Assembly: GCA_022749755.1 (NCBI GenBank)
Contig: CM040441.1
Location: 5,626,890 to 5,690,889, forward strand
DNA: 64,000 nt
Reading direction: 5' to 3'
DNA from: Azadirachta indica
Taxonomy: Eukaryota > Streptophyta > Magnoliopsida > Sapindales > Meliaceae
A program made the translations under genes and the position numbers. Every line of letters begins with the position of its first letter. Position 1 is the stretch's first letter. Under the pieces are notes generated by a model. That model was not told the DNA's origin. It searched no databases and saw nothing but the letters and a program-made list of their open reading frames with translations. Of the stretch, positions 46,096 to 57,939 are shown one piece after another.

Positions 46096-47815
46096 TTATC
46101 TGAGATTGAAATGAAGAAAATTTCATCAATTTTTTCGACAATATTAGTTGTAAAATTCTTCAAAAAGTTCTCTTAAAATCTAAAAATAATCATAAAATTT
46201 TTGGATATTAAAACATTGTTCCCTTTAAATAAAGCTAAACTTTTAATATTTATAATAAAAATATGTTACGAACTAATAATTACATATAAAACTAAGCAAT
46301 AACTAACATTAAGAACTTTATGTTAAAGTGATTAAGAGGTTGTTTGGGTTTGTTGTGGGAAAAGATAAAAGTGATTTTGAATAACTAAATGTCATTTTGA
46401 GTATTTGGTAAAATTTTTTCAAAATTATTTTTGCTAAATCATAACATCTTACAATAAATTTTGAGAAGTAAGAGAAGAGTTATTTTTCAAAATATAATTT
46501 TAAAAAGTTGTTCTATTTATAGATATAATACCAAATATATCCATTTAAAATTACAAAAACTCAAAATTAACCTTACAAAATAATTTTTAAATTTTAACTT
46601 TAATCAAGAAATAAAATGGTTGAAATGAAAAAATTTTCTTTTCATTACTTTTTTATTTTTAATTTATATTTTTTTTTGTAAATTATTTTAAGCAAACATA
46701 TATTATATAAAATGTAATATATATTATATTATATTATATAATTCATCTACCATTACTTTATCAAAATCATAAATGAAAGCAATCTTGTTGCCTACTTAAA
46801 GTACGGTAGCTAGATATATATTAAACACTTAAAATAATTTTTATTCATCATTATTTACTATGTATATTTTAGTTATTTGTATTATTATAATATTTTTAAT
46901 AGTAAATTTACTAAATGTACAAAACTATTTTTGAAATTTATAGTACTTTAATAAATAAAAATTAAATACTAAAATGGTTCTTTTTTAAAATTGATTACTT
47001 TTAAATTCATAACAATCCAAAATTGACCCTAACATAATTTTATTTATTGTCTTATGAAAATTTAGCCACTTATTCGTGGCTATTTCATGAAACTTTCTTT
47101 AAAAAGTTGTCATAGATAGCTTTTGAATTCTATGCTTATTTATAAAATTAAGCAAGTTAATTTGCAATTTGATCAAACACATTAGAAGAAAATGGATTAG
47201 GTTTATTGGATGTGCTTAAAAATGTATCAAATTAATTAAGTTGAGTACTAATGTTTAGTTTTTTTTTCAAAAAAAATGGATGAAAATGATAAATCTCACA
47301 GACATAATACCAAAGTTTTGGCCTATGTTATTACTCAAATTTAAAATAATTTAGGAGTATCAAATGTATTCCAAATCACTTAAATTATGACAAAAGGACG
47401 AATTTTACTTTTCTTATTAAATGGAGACTTTAACCACTAAAATCATTAAATAAATAATAATGTGGCCTTGTGGCAATCACAAATTTTTAGCAGTTGTCAA
47501 TCTGTATTACAATTACCTACTCTTTCTTATAATATTTATGGACCACAAAATTATATAGTATATAGTATATGTTACATTTTTTTAGTTTTTAAGAATATAA
47601 AAATATTTGGAAAAAACATTTACATTGAAATATGAGATTAAAAGAAACTAATTTTATTTTTTAGTATGTTCTCTCTATTATTCGATTAATCTTGAAACTT
47701 TCATGAATTTGTCCATTTTAAACAAGTCTCGTGCTTGTTGTAAAATTTATACATATTTTTGTAAAATTTATTTTTGTAAGAAATATAATATATATTTAAT
47801 AATTAGATCTTTATA
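46096..47815. other. AT-rich intergenic DNA, possible decayed MITE 46,330-47,190
   Basis: A GTTGTTTGGGTTTGTTG end near 46,332 and a weak reverse-complement counterpart near 47,165-47,185 (TTTGATCAAACACATTAG) suggest an old TIR element of about 850 bp; the match is short and no target duplication is seen. Elsewhere nothing recognisable. Confidence 0.3.
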
Positions 47816-48103
47816 TTAGGGGTTGTTTATAATAAATAAATTTATACATTTTTTTTGTAAAATTTACTAAAATATATTCATTTAAGATATTGTTATTCGT
47901 TTATTTATTTAAAACACGATTATTCCTTTAATTAAACGAATAATTGTATTTTGCCGATCAAATATGGATACAATACAAATAATAATTGTGTCGACACGAA
48001 TAGACACGATTATTATTCAAGTCAAAATTTTCAAATCTAAATCTATTTAATAACACCAAATTCATATCAAATAATCTTGTTGTGTCTCAAATTACCACCC
48101 CTA
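47816..48103. mobile_element. 288-bp hAT-like MITE
   Basis: Ends TTAGGGGTTGTTTATAA (left) and, in reverse complement, TAGGGGTGGTAATTTG (right). Flanked by an 8-bp duplication with one mismatch, TCTTTATA and TCTTTATG. The sister repeat near 34,545 reads TAATTCTTGTCTTTATGTG without interruption, which marks the empty site. The interior is AT-rich with GTCGACACGAATAGACACG; no coding. Confidence 0.65.
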
Positions 48104-48480
48104 TCTTTATGTGTACCTTGTTCTTGATTGCATTCCTTGATAGATTTTGGTCCAATTAAATGGGCTTAGGGATTAGGCTGCAAAAGTATAAGTGGATCAT
48201 TATCATTCCTTAATTACAAATTTAACTTCATAAAATAAACAACTCCGTGAATGATGGATTACAAATTTTCTACTTTTTTGTTAAGAATTTTTTTATAAAC
48301 ATACCAATCTATTGGTTAACAATTATATAAACATTGGTTTTAAAGTTAGAATTACCCTTAAATTTAATTAACGACTTACATTAAAGCTCCGTTTGGGCTG
48401 AGTAGAAGTTCAGCTGTGAACACTTTTGTTCGACAATTTGAAGTTGAGATATTAGATAAATAGTAAACATTATTGGCAAG
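48104..48480 (-). repeat. cluster repeat copy 4
   Basis: GTACCTTGTTCTTGATTGCATT, TTTTGGTCCAATTAAATGGG, ATTATCATTCCTTAATTACA, then GGATTACAAATTTTCTACTT and CTCCGTTTGGGCTGAGTAGA. Runs directly into an RLP N-terminal remnant, as copies 1 and 7 do. Confidence 0.75.
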
Positions 48481-48898
48481 GTTAAGCCACTGAAGCTGAA
48501 CAAGGTTACTACTAGAGTTGATAGATGCATAAAGACCACTTATTACTGGGTAGTACAGTCTTCATTGCATTTCATGCCGTCCCTTTCCAACCCATAAGCA
48601 GCAGTTACTACATATTTTCTTCTTCCAGGTTCCAATATGCAAACTTGGAATAAGTCGAAGGATTATCTGAAACTGATTGACCAAGAATAAGGCTTTGTTT
48701 TAATTGTAATAAGGCAGAAAGCTGATTGTGGCTTCAAACGTGCAAGCAAATGTACTAAAATGAAACAATAAGAACAATAACAAGAGAAATAAGTGTTTGG
48801 GACTGAAGAAAAATAAGTGTAAGTACCCCATATCCTTAGAACTCTACTAGGTGAGAATAATAGAGAAATAAGAAGAAGAAAAACGGGGATAACCCCAT
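48400..48898 (-). pseudogene. RLP N-terminal exon remnant 2, chimeric 5' end
   Basis: From an ATG at 48,898 the minus strand reads MGLSPFFFLLF, matching the start of RLP A and B, and then diverges into another RLP's upstream and signal-peptide sequence with a stop within about 20 codons. Lower down it reads SALLQLKQSLILGQSVSDNP and TYSKFAYWNLEEENM, an LRR N-cap of a different RLP, with a stop and a frameshift where the Cys-Trp motif (TAAYGLERD in one frame) should be. So the promoter and first codons of an A/B-type gene are joined to the body of a second RLP type. Non-functional. Confidence 0.75.
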
Positions 48899-49004
48899 AA
48901 TTTCTTAACAGATAGGAAGAATCTGTATTAAACTTGGAACCAAGACGAACAAGGTAGGCAGAAGTAGAAGTTGTGTGAGTTGGTACGCATCTCTTAGTGA
49001 AATT

Positions 49005-49370
49005 GCGTTGCCTTTTATATGTACGCAGATCGGGTGCTGTATGTATATTTCAAATATTGCTTAAAAATCAAAAAAGTTCTTATTTTTCTACGCAGACGCG
49101 TGGGGCTTGGGCTAACTAAACACTTGAAGTCGTTATGGAAATTGAAAAAAGATCTCATCTTGCTAGAAGGGAGAAACAGAAGTGTGAGTTGGTATCATCT
49201 CTTAGTGAAACTGCGTTGCTTTTTATATATACGCAGATTGCGGGCTGTATGTATATATCTCCAAATATTGCTTAAAAATCAAGTTAATTTCTATTTTCTA
49301 CGTGGGGCTTGGGCTGACCAAAGCCTTGAAGTCGTTATGAAAATTGAAAAAGGGCGACGACAATAATAAG
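49005..49370 (-). promoter_or_regulatory. duplicated RLP promoter, two tandem modules
   Basis: Two copies of the RLP A/B promoter lie in tandem: TATA-like TTTTATATGTACGCAG (49,012) with module CTACGCAGACGCGTGGGGC (49,088), and TTTTTATATATACGCAG (49,222) with module CTACGTGGGGCTTGGGC (49,298, lacking part of the palindrome). Between them is leader sequence (AGTGTGAGTTGGTATCATC) of the distal copy. The distal copy has lost its ATG and coding sequence. Confidence 0.65.
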
Positions 49371-50499
49371 AGCTTTTGAGAAAAATTCTATAACACTGAA
49401 TTAAGAATTTTAGTATCAATAACTCAATGATTTTTACCCTTAAAATTGAAAGGAAAATATGAACCATTTATTTTATATTATGATAATTAACTTGCTAATC
49501 AAATAACACGTAAAATTTAATTACCTCCTATTCAGATTAAAAGTTATTTTTTTTAATTTTAATTTTTTTAATATATTTAAGCTATTTTATTATAATTTAT
49601 TTTTTAAAAATATCTTAAAATATAAATTCATATGTTATAATTAAAATTTAATATTAAAAAATATGTTATGCATACTAAGAATAATATATTTAAAAAAATT
49701 AATTTAAATATTATCAAAATACATATTCTTTCTTTATTTTCTTGAAAATTATTAATAATAAAATAAATTATTAGAGGTCAAATATTAATATTAAAAAGTA
49801 AGACACATCTCATCTATTACTTGTAATGATTGTACTTATATCATTTGATGAAAAATATATATTAATTTAAAGATATAAATATTTTTTTAATAGTTGAGAA
49901 TGAATATTATAATAAAATAACTTTATAAACTAATATCACATTAATATAAAAAGAAATGAAACTATCTTAAAACTGATAAATTATGAGTGAAGCATGTAAT
50001 TGTATGAATATAAACAAAGAATTTTAAAATGAAAAATAAAAAAGGTAAAAGAGTAACTTAATCTAATTTTATGAAATCAGCATTAGTTGTTAGTTGTGAG
50101 GAACACAAAAGAAGGATGCCATTATTATGTTACTCGCATTTAACATTTGTAAAATGATATTTTATCTAATGTCATGAATGAGGAAAATTAGTTAGTACAT
50201 ATGTAAAACAAAATAATTCAAATAATTGAAATAAATTAAAAAATATTAATAACCTTTTTTTTCCCTGTGGTAAAGCATAACCATATGTTTGGAAAAATAT
50301 ATATATTTATGTATCATATATAATTTATTTATATAATAATAATAATCATAACAATAACAATAATAATATAAAACTATATAAAATTTAAAATTATTTTTAT
50401 AATTTTACAAGTATTGTGTTTTTTTATATTTTTTTTATTGTAGTTTAATTTTCTATATTAGGATTACAAGTAAAATGTTGACCTACAATTCTTACATTA

Positions 50500-51330
50500 C
50501 ATTTCCGTTCTTTTTGTTTCATATACAATTATAATATTTGTTATTTATCAATTTGGGTACATTCACATTGATTTCATCACAATTACGTTTTTTTATATTG
50601 TATTTATAAAATTGATATCCATTTTTATCTTTTTTATGTTAGCTTATTGTATTTAACTTAATAACTTTTATTTTCATAGGGCTTTATTTTATATACAGGT
50701 TATACATTATTATTTATTTTTTTATATGAAAATTATATATTTTATGTGAATTTATAACTTTTATATCACAATTACATTTTTTTTTGTTTGGTTTATAACT
50801 TTCCTTTCGTCATTTGACAATTTAATGTTAATTTATATTTATCTTAGTACATTTATATCTTTTATATTAAAATTTATGAAATTGATGTTCATTTTACTCT
50901 TTTATGTTGGTTTATATTTTATTTTTAAATTTTATAAATGTTATATTTTATATACTAGTTATATATTATAATTTAATTTTTTTTGTGAAGATTACAAATT
51001 TAATGTGAATTTATAACTTTTGTGGTACAGTTATATTTTTTTATTTTGTTTATAAGTATATTGTTGTCATTTAATAATTTAATGTTAATTTACATTTATC
51101 TTAGTATATTTATATATTTTATCTTAAATTTATAAATTCATATTCATTTTTACTCTTTTATACTTGTTTATTTTTTCATTTTTTGATTTTAACATTTAAA
51201 AGTATTATGTTTTACATAAAAACTTTACATTATAATTTAATTTTTACGTAAAGAAAGATAATAAGTTTAATGCCGATTTACATGTTTTATTTTACATTTA
51301 TAATTTTTTCGTTCCATATACAATTTATAA
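50500..51330. repeat. AT-rich tandem repeat, period about 270 bp
   Basis: Successive units share TTTAATGTTAATTTA, ATTTATCTTAGTA, ATTCATTTTTACTCTTTTATA-type and TTATAATTTAATTTTT words (for example ATTTATCTTAGTACATTTATA at 50,840 and ATTTATCTTAGTATATTTATA at 51,097). About three irregular units. The paralogous segment near 40,740-40,840 has roughly one, so the tract expanded here or contracted there. Confidence 0.55.
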
Positions 51331-52239
51331 CATTGTTATTTATTCTTTTGATGTTAATTTATATTTGTAGTATATATAAGATATAATTACTTAAAATTTA
51401 AACAAAGTAAAATATAATTACTTTATATATTTGTATTAAAAAAAATTAGAATTAACTATAGGTAAGAATTTATAATTTGAATAAAACTAGAGTTATTTGG
51501 AGAAGTTTTAGAATTTGGAATTTATAATTTGAATAAAATTGAATTAGTTATACAGGTAAGAGATTTAGATAAACACATAATAAAAAAGTTCTTTTGTTTC
51601 CTTTTGGTTTGTTTGTGTTTTGGTTGAAGTTTGAATACAAATATTTATGTGTGAGAAACATTTGGTTTTTAACTTATATTTGATTATTTGTTAAGAATAT
51701 TTTAATATAATTAAATTAAAAATTTTGACTTAAATATAAATAAGTAAACGTTTGAATAATTTAAATATTTTATTTGTTAATAATATTATTAATTTATTGT
51801 CTAATATTTATGTGTCAATAACTGAATATGTTAGTATAAGATTTTTTATGACAAATTTGTCAACATACAAGTTTCAAATTTTTTATTTTTTTAAAAAAAA
51901 TAAAATTAACATTTATATTTAAATATTTAAAATAAAAAATAGATATATTAATTAAATTCAGATTTAAATTAAATTTATATTTCAGTCATGCTCAAATTTC
52001 AGATAAAAAAAACAAACACTACCTTAATTGCAGGAAAAATTTTTAAATAAAATATTTAAATAAATACAAAATAAAATTTTTTGTTTCACTTATCCCTTAT
52101 TTTACTCGACCGATAAAATTACATTTGACACATAAATTATAATATTTTTGTTAATTTAAGTTAATTATTATAAACCGTAAATTTAGTTAATGTTTTGAAT
52201 AGTGTCCATTATTAATTTTGAGATAAAAATTCGAAAAAG

Positions 52240-52745
52240 ATAGAATGACCCATAATTTGAAGATAATATTACTAACAGTACAACTCTCCCTAGTCAAGTC
52301 GTTTGTGGAAATTGGTAAGTCTTGTCTTCTAGAGGTAGACTAATCACAACTATCGTCCTATCTAATGCAAAAGGAGAACGGCCAAAGTCGTCTTCATCAG
52401 GTAGATCATCATAATCTTCTTTCTGTGAAGCTTCAGAATTCATTTTCACAAGTTTTTGACAAAGGTATTTCCTCATAATCTGGCTTGAATCCCCATCACA
52501 TATAGGAACTACATATTTTCAAATGTATAAAATTGCTTTCCTTGTGGTATAATCACGAGAAGATTATCTGAAACATGAGTGATATGAGCCTTGTTAGTTC
52601 TCTGAAAATCTCACCTGTGAGCTTGTTTTTTTTAGAGGTACATTGATTCTAACCTCGTCAAGTAGATTATTGCATGAAATTAGGTCAAGAACATGAAATC
52701 CTTTTAAGTTGGCTATATATGGATGGTGGAATCTATAAGATATTT
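52240..52745 (-). pseudogene. RLP C-terminal fragment 3 (second subclass)
   Basis: Minus-strand frame at 52,476-52,294 reads KLVKMNSEASQKEDYDDLPD then EDDFGRSPFALDRTIVVIS; the membrane span is cut short. A decayed LRR lies upstream (52,740-52,600, GGATTTCATGTTCTTGACC on the minus strand). It is nearly the same as fragment 1 and lies in the duplicated partner segment. Confidence 0.75.
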
Positions 52746-52889
52746 GGAATTTTGAAGATCTCAGATGAAATTTGAGACTATTTTAATAATTATATTCTTT
52801 CAAATTAATGCAATCTATTACAATCAAACCTAGCCTTTTAGGATCTGTTTTTAAGTATATTAGTTAGAAATTAAGTAACAAATGATAAT

Positions 52890-53230
52890 TTTGACTTTAT
52901 GTGTACATTGTTCTGGGTTGCATTCTTCGACAGATTTTGGCCAAATCAAATGCGCCTATGGAGTAGGCTGCAAAAATACAAGTGTACCATCATCATTATC
53001 ATTCCTTAATTAATCATTTAACGTCCTAAACTAGTCTATGTCACCCAAATAGTAATTCTATAAATGGATTACAAATTTTCTACTAATTTGATATGAATTT
53101 TATATATATATATATATATAAACCTATCTATTAGGCAACAATATAATTGTATAGGCATTGATCTTAAAGATGAATTCTCCTTAAATTTAATCAACGAGTT
53201 AAATTAAAGTTTCAGTGGAACTAAGCAAAA
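52890..53230 (-). repeat. cluster repeat copy 5
   Basis: GTACATTGTTCTGGGTTGCATT, CAGATTTTGGCCAAATCAAA, ATTATCATTCCTTAATTAATC, CCTATCTATTAGGCAACAAT. Contains a (TA)n run at 53,100-53,120. Confidence 0.75.
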
Positions 53231-53339
53231 GTATAGTTGTCAACACTTTCGTTATTCCACAATTGAATAATAATGTTCTTACCTCTAAATTTTTTTAAAT
53301 AATAAAATACTATTTTTTATAACATTAATATAGAATGTT

Positions 53340-53696
53340 AAAATCAAAGATCGAGCACTAAATTATTAAAATTATAAATAACTTATCAATTTATTACCTG
53401 TTTGACAAGGTTATAAAGAGTATTGGACCATTGACTAAATATTTTTAAAACACATTAATGTTAGGGTTCATAAAGTGATATATAGCGAATCTCACCAGAC
53501 CAGTTAAGCTGCTATCTATTTTAGTGAGAAACAAGGTTAGCGAAAATTCAATTGACAATTTTAAAATAGGCTTATTCATATAATACTTGGGAATTGAAAT
53601 TACAAAATGAAATTAAAACTTTAACAACAAACTACTTTCATATGTTTCAACCACTGGTTGATTACATAGAGTAACTGATCTTCTAAGAAAAACTAA
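53340..53696 (-). repeat. shared 3' flank of RLP genes
   Basis: The distal part (AGGTTATAAAGAGTATTGGACC, 53,408) recurs at 57,349. The proximal part (TTCATATAATACTTGGGAATTG and TTGAAATTACAAAAT, about 53,574) matches the region just 3' of RLP A (36,105) and RLP B (59,460). It marks the 3' end of an RLP copy. Confidence 0.65.
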
Positions 53697-54930
53697 TTTC
53701 CTCCTCTCCTCTTCCTCTCACTAGTGTTCAGTTGTAGTCAAAAAGTCTTCGCAAGCCACTCTCGTTTTCTAGTGCTGAATATGTGTCCATGATCCTGCTA
53801 TTATTCCACTTATATATCCTATCATAACTATTGTCCACCCAAATGCGAAAGGAGATTCTAAGCTTGCATCTTTTGCATGTAAACTCTCAGTTATTTCACT
53901 TTTTTTTTTTAACAAAGGTTCTCTGCACAATCTAGGATTTCCATCAAATGAGGTAGGATTAAATATGGTAAATTGTGTCCGTCTGGGTATTCTTTCAGTG
54001 AGATTGTTATCTGACACATCAAAGACTGCAAGTGTAATAAGTTCTCTTCGTTGTTGAGGAATTTTTCTTGAGAGCTTGTTATCAAAAAGTTCCAATGATT
54101 CGAGCACTGTTAGATTACCTAAAGATGATGGAACATGACTTCGAGATTGTTATTTGAAAGGTTGAGATACTGAAACCCTTTCAAATATGCAAATATTATC
54201 GGAATCTCTCCTACAAATTTATTGTTAGAAAAAATAGTAGTTGCAATGAATTTGAGAGCGTCTAATATTCCATCTCAGTGCCTTTGTTACTCATTGTTAG
54301 CTAGTAATCAGACTTGCCATAGCAGGTATATTTAGGATACTCGGGTGGTAGAACTGAATCTTGCAAGTATATTAGCTTACTCGCATTGATATCTTTCATG
54401 GCAATCCAATACCGTAAGTACTTTGAAGGAAGAGTTCCTCTAAACCTATTATGAGAGAGATCAATGATTTGCAACTTGGAAAACTCAAAACCTATTCTAG
54501 ATTCCCCTATTACTCCATAAAATCTGTTGAACTTCGAAATGAGAACCTCAAGCTCTTAAAGAGTCCCCAACCAAGAAGGAAAAATATAAGTGATTTGATT
54601 TATTTCAAGATTAAGAAACTTTAGCCTTTTACAATTAGCCAACGATTTAGGTATTCCCGCTTGTAACGAATTGTTGCTTAAATCAAGCATCATCAAATTC
54701 GTTCCTTTTATGAAGGTTTCAGGGATGCTTCCATGAAAGTTGTTGCCTCGCAATTTTAGTACTGAAACCCATAACTAAAATTGCCCAAACTTCTAGAAGC
54801 ATGCTGCCTAAATTATTGTAAGACACGTCATGGCATAAAGAGTACTCAAACTGCATATTTCGGGTGGAATCTCATCTACCAGCTCATTGTTTGAAATTAG
54901 ATATGAATAGGTGGAATTGGGAGTGGTGCT
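53697..54930 (-). pseudogene. RLP A/B-type pseudogene, 3' half only
   Basis: From about 54,930 down to 53,697 the minus strand follows RLP A/B from the STYSYL..NN region to the stop. It keeps the LRRs GNNFHGSIPETF and LMMLDLSNNSLQ, the island region, the last LRRs (LESLELFDNKLSRKIPQQ), the C-cap (GNPRLCREPLLKK) and the membrane span (FGWTIVMIGYISGIIAG). It is broken by several frameshifts, and a deletion in the span ends the frame in SWTHIQH. Its 5' end does not continue into the rest of the gene: it is fused directly to an RLP promoter module at about 54,930. Confidence 0.85.
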
Positions 54931-55085
54931 TTTTATATATCTTTTTCTACGCATATGCTTGGGGCTTCGGCTACCAAACGACTTGAAAGTCAAGTCGTTA
55001 TGGAAATTGAGAGAAAGACGATGATAATAATAATTTGAAAATAATATTACTAACAATATAACTCTCGCTGGTGAAATCGTTTGTG
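54927..55085 (-). promoter_or_regulatory. RLP upstream module fused to a gene interior
   Basis: TTTTTATATATC (TATA-like) and CTACGCATATGCTTGGGGC then AAGTCGTTATGGAAATTGAG lie immediately upstream (minus strand) of the truncated RLP. The whole leader, exon 1 and about 300 codons of exon 2 are missing between them, so a single large deletion joined promoter and interior. Confidence 0.6.
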
Positions 55086-55600
55086 GAAATTGATAACTAT
55101 CGTCCAATCAAATGCAAAAGCAGAGCGGCCAAAGTCTTCTTCTTGACCAGGTACACCATGACGATCTTCTTTCTGTGAAGCTTCAGAATTCATTTTCACA
55201 TGTTTTTGACAAAGATTTTCCGTATAATCCTGGATTCCTATCATTGGAACTATATGCGTTCAAATGTTTCAAATTGCTTTCCTTGTCGTAAGAGATGGTT
55301 ATCTGAAATATATATATATCAAAGAATTAATGCAAGTGATTTGAGCCCTGTTAGCTCTCGGGGAATCTGACATGTGAACTCATTATTTAAGAGCTACACT
55401 AATTCTAACCTTGTAAATAGAGATGATGGTATGTGACCAAGTCGATTATTGCGGGAAAATAGGTCAAGAATGTGAAGCCCTTTTAAATAGGCTATACATG
55501 GATGCTGGAATCTCTCAAACGAATATATTTTTCGAGAAAATATGTAACACCTACAAGAATACCTTAGATTTTGCCAGTAAATAATTAAAGTGACAAACAC
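55085..55600 (-). pseudogene. RLP C-terminal fragment 4 (second subclass)
   Basis: 55,244-55,050 reads NLCQKHVKMNSEASQKEDR then GVPGQEEDFGRSAFAFDWTI. Upstream, 55,600-55,394 retains an LRR: LKGLHILDLFSRNNRLGHIP followed by SSLFTRLELV. It is the only fragment in which this LRR still reads through. It is broken by stops between the two parts. Confidence 0.75.
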
Positions 55601-56254
55601 CCTTGTGTTGATACGAGAATTTAAAATACTTAACGTAAAATTGTATTCTAATTTGAAATATATGAAATTTTTATGTGGGTTTTATCTTATTAATTGCTCC
55701 TCCTCTATAGAATAGACATTTGAGTTGTTCTATAAATATCTTGTTGAAGCGAAATTCTAAAAAGTTGTTACTTTTATGTTATTATTTAAAAGTAATAATA
55801 ATCTTGGATAAGATGTTGACTTTTTCTTTTTTAGAAATACTAACATTATGTTACAGCAATTAGAATTCTATGGAAAATTTACATATTAAAGTTTATGATT
55901 TGTCCAAGATATTTAAGTACAGATAATATGACTTTTGCCCTAAAGAAAAAAAAATGGAGAAGGATCTGTATCTATACTAGCCATGGGAGTGACACATGCT
56001 CTCTTGTTGATGTAGGAGTCTAAAAAAATTAACATAAAATTAAATTTTAATTTAAAATCTATGAAATATTTAGAAATTTGGAGGTCTAAGATATAAATTT
56101 GAGGATATTCTAATAATTATATTCTTACAACTTGTGATCTTTTACGGTCAAACCTCATAGACAAAATTCCATTTTAGGATCTCTCATCAGATATATTCCT
56201 TAGAAATTGAGTAACAAATATTTAACAACTTTTTATCCCTTTTAAATGATCATT
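55601..56254 (-). other. duplicated flank of RLP fragment 4
   Basis: Non-coding. Matches 63,000-63,680 (GTGACAAAC..CCTTGTGTTGA, TCTTATTAATTGCTC, AGGATCTGTAATAAGATATATTCC-type words) and, less well, 33,960-34,530. Confidence 0.6.
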
Positions 56255-56600
56255 CTTGGCTTTGTGTGTACCATGTTCTGGGTTGCATTCCTTTACAGAT
56301 TTTGGTCAAATCAAATGGGCCTAGCGATTGGACTATGATCATTATCATTCCTTAATTACTTATTTAACTTCATATTATCATCATCATCATCATCATAATA
56401 ATAATCATGACAATAAATAAGGGTTACAAATTTTCTACTATTTTATTGTGAAATTTTTTATATATACCTATAAATTAGGCAAAAATTGTATAGGTATTGA
56501 TCTTAAAATTAGAATTTTCATTAAATTTAATTAATGATTTAAATTAAAGCTCAATTTGGGCTGAGTAGAAGTTCAGTTGTCAACACTTTTAGTCCGAAAT
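56255..56600 (-). repeat. cluster repeat copy 6
   Basis: GTACCATGTTCTGGGTTGCATT, CAGATTTTGGTCAAATCAAA, ATTATCATTCCTTAATTACTT; contains a (CAT)n/(AAT)n microsatellite at about 56,375-56,402; ends CAATTTGGGCTGAGTAGAAG. Confidence 0.75.
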
Positions 56601-57939
56601 TGAATTTTTAATTTACAACATTATTATCAAACGATTATTTGAATATAATATTGATAAGCTTAAACATTGAAATCCGAAAATATAAGTAGTTGAGACATTT
56701 GTCCCTTATTTTGATGCAAGTTAAAGATGTATTGCAGTAATAAATAAAGAAATAGTGTAAAAAAAATTATGATTCAGAATTTGCTGGGATTGTGCTTTAT
56801 AGACTATTTATTGAGATGTCCTGCCAAAATTATTAAAACGTCACTCACCTTTTAAAGTATACTATAAATATGACTTTATTATGCAACGTTTTATAATTAA
56901 TATGATGAATTAAGAAGATAACCTATATTATTTAGAGTTGTTTATTATAATTCAAATATGCTTTTCTTATATACATATATATATATATAATTGCAATTAT
57001 TTCTCTCAAAAACGTATCTTTCATTAGGAGACAATATATTGTTTTAACAGTAAAAGAAATAATTAATTACATTTTTAACTTTACCATTTTGAGTAACTGA
57101 AATGTTTTCTAATTACCAATAACAACTATTACTTAAAACAAACAAATAAAAGAAAAAAATGATTTGTGATTAACAAACTTTATTAGTGATTAGTGATTAG
57201 TAAAATTAATCTAAAAGATTTCTATCCTGATGATCACATAGAATATATAAAATAATGGATAAGAAAATATTTACCTTTGATAATTTAAAAATATTATGAA
57301 CACATTACTAGGATTTCTAATAGAATTAGATGGGCAAGGATTTTTGATGAGGTTATAAAGAGTATTGGACCATTGATTAATTAAATATATTTAAAACATG
57401 CGGTCTTATTATAGAGCATTCACTATATTGGAAATTTTAGGAAACAAAGAAAAATAAAATTTTTATCTTACCAGTCCTCTAAACTATATAACTAGATTTA
57501 AATAATATTTTCCAGATATATTTTACAGAGAAACAAAATTGACAAAAATTTAGTTGATAATTTTTAAGACAACTGGCTTATTTATATATATATATTTAAT
57601 ACTTACATAGAAATTGAAAAAAGTTTAAGAACAAACTATTTTCACATTGTTTCAACAACTTGTCAATTAAATTGAGTAACATTACAAAATTTTTTATATT
57701 ATTTGTAAATTATTTGATCTAAGTATTTTTAATGTTTAAGATAAAATTTAACAAATATAATTAATGCATAATGCATCATAGTTAATATACATATGATATT
57801 TAACTTTAACCGTTTAAAATATTTAGATCAGATTATTTATAAATAATGTAAGAAATTGTGTAAAACTAAGGTAATGTAAATTTTATTAAAATTTCAAACA
57901 GATCTCTATTTAAGAACTTTTATCAACATTTTATTTTTT
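56601..57939. other. AT-rich intergenic DNA with an RLP 3'-flank remnant
   Basis: 57,340-57,640 repeats the RLP 3' flank seen at 53,400-53,640 (AGAGTATTGGACCATTGA; AAACTATATAACTAGATTTAAA), but no coding sequence follows, so an RLP body has been lost here. The rest is AT-rich with (TA)n runs near 56,975 and 57,585. Confidence 0.5.

Larger units (their letters stand above)
49440..52790. repeat. segmental duplication, copy 2 (partner 39,600-43,011)
   Basis: See the partner for shared words. This copy is free of the TIR element (site at about 51,880) and of the MITE (site at about 52,785), and so is the reference for both empty sites. Confidence 0.8.

Noticed and set aside
49019..49366. 115-residue plus-strand frame
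   Set aside because: It spans two tandem copies of an RLP promoter on the opposite strand; the internal repetition (RVGLGLTK.. ) reflects the duplicated module.
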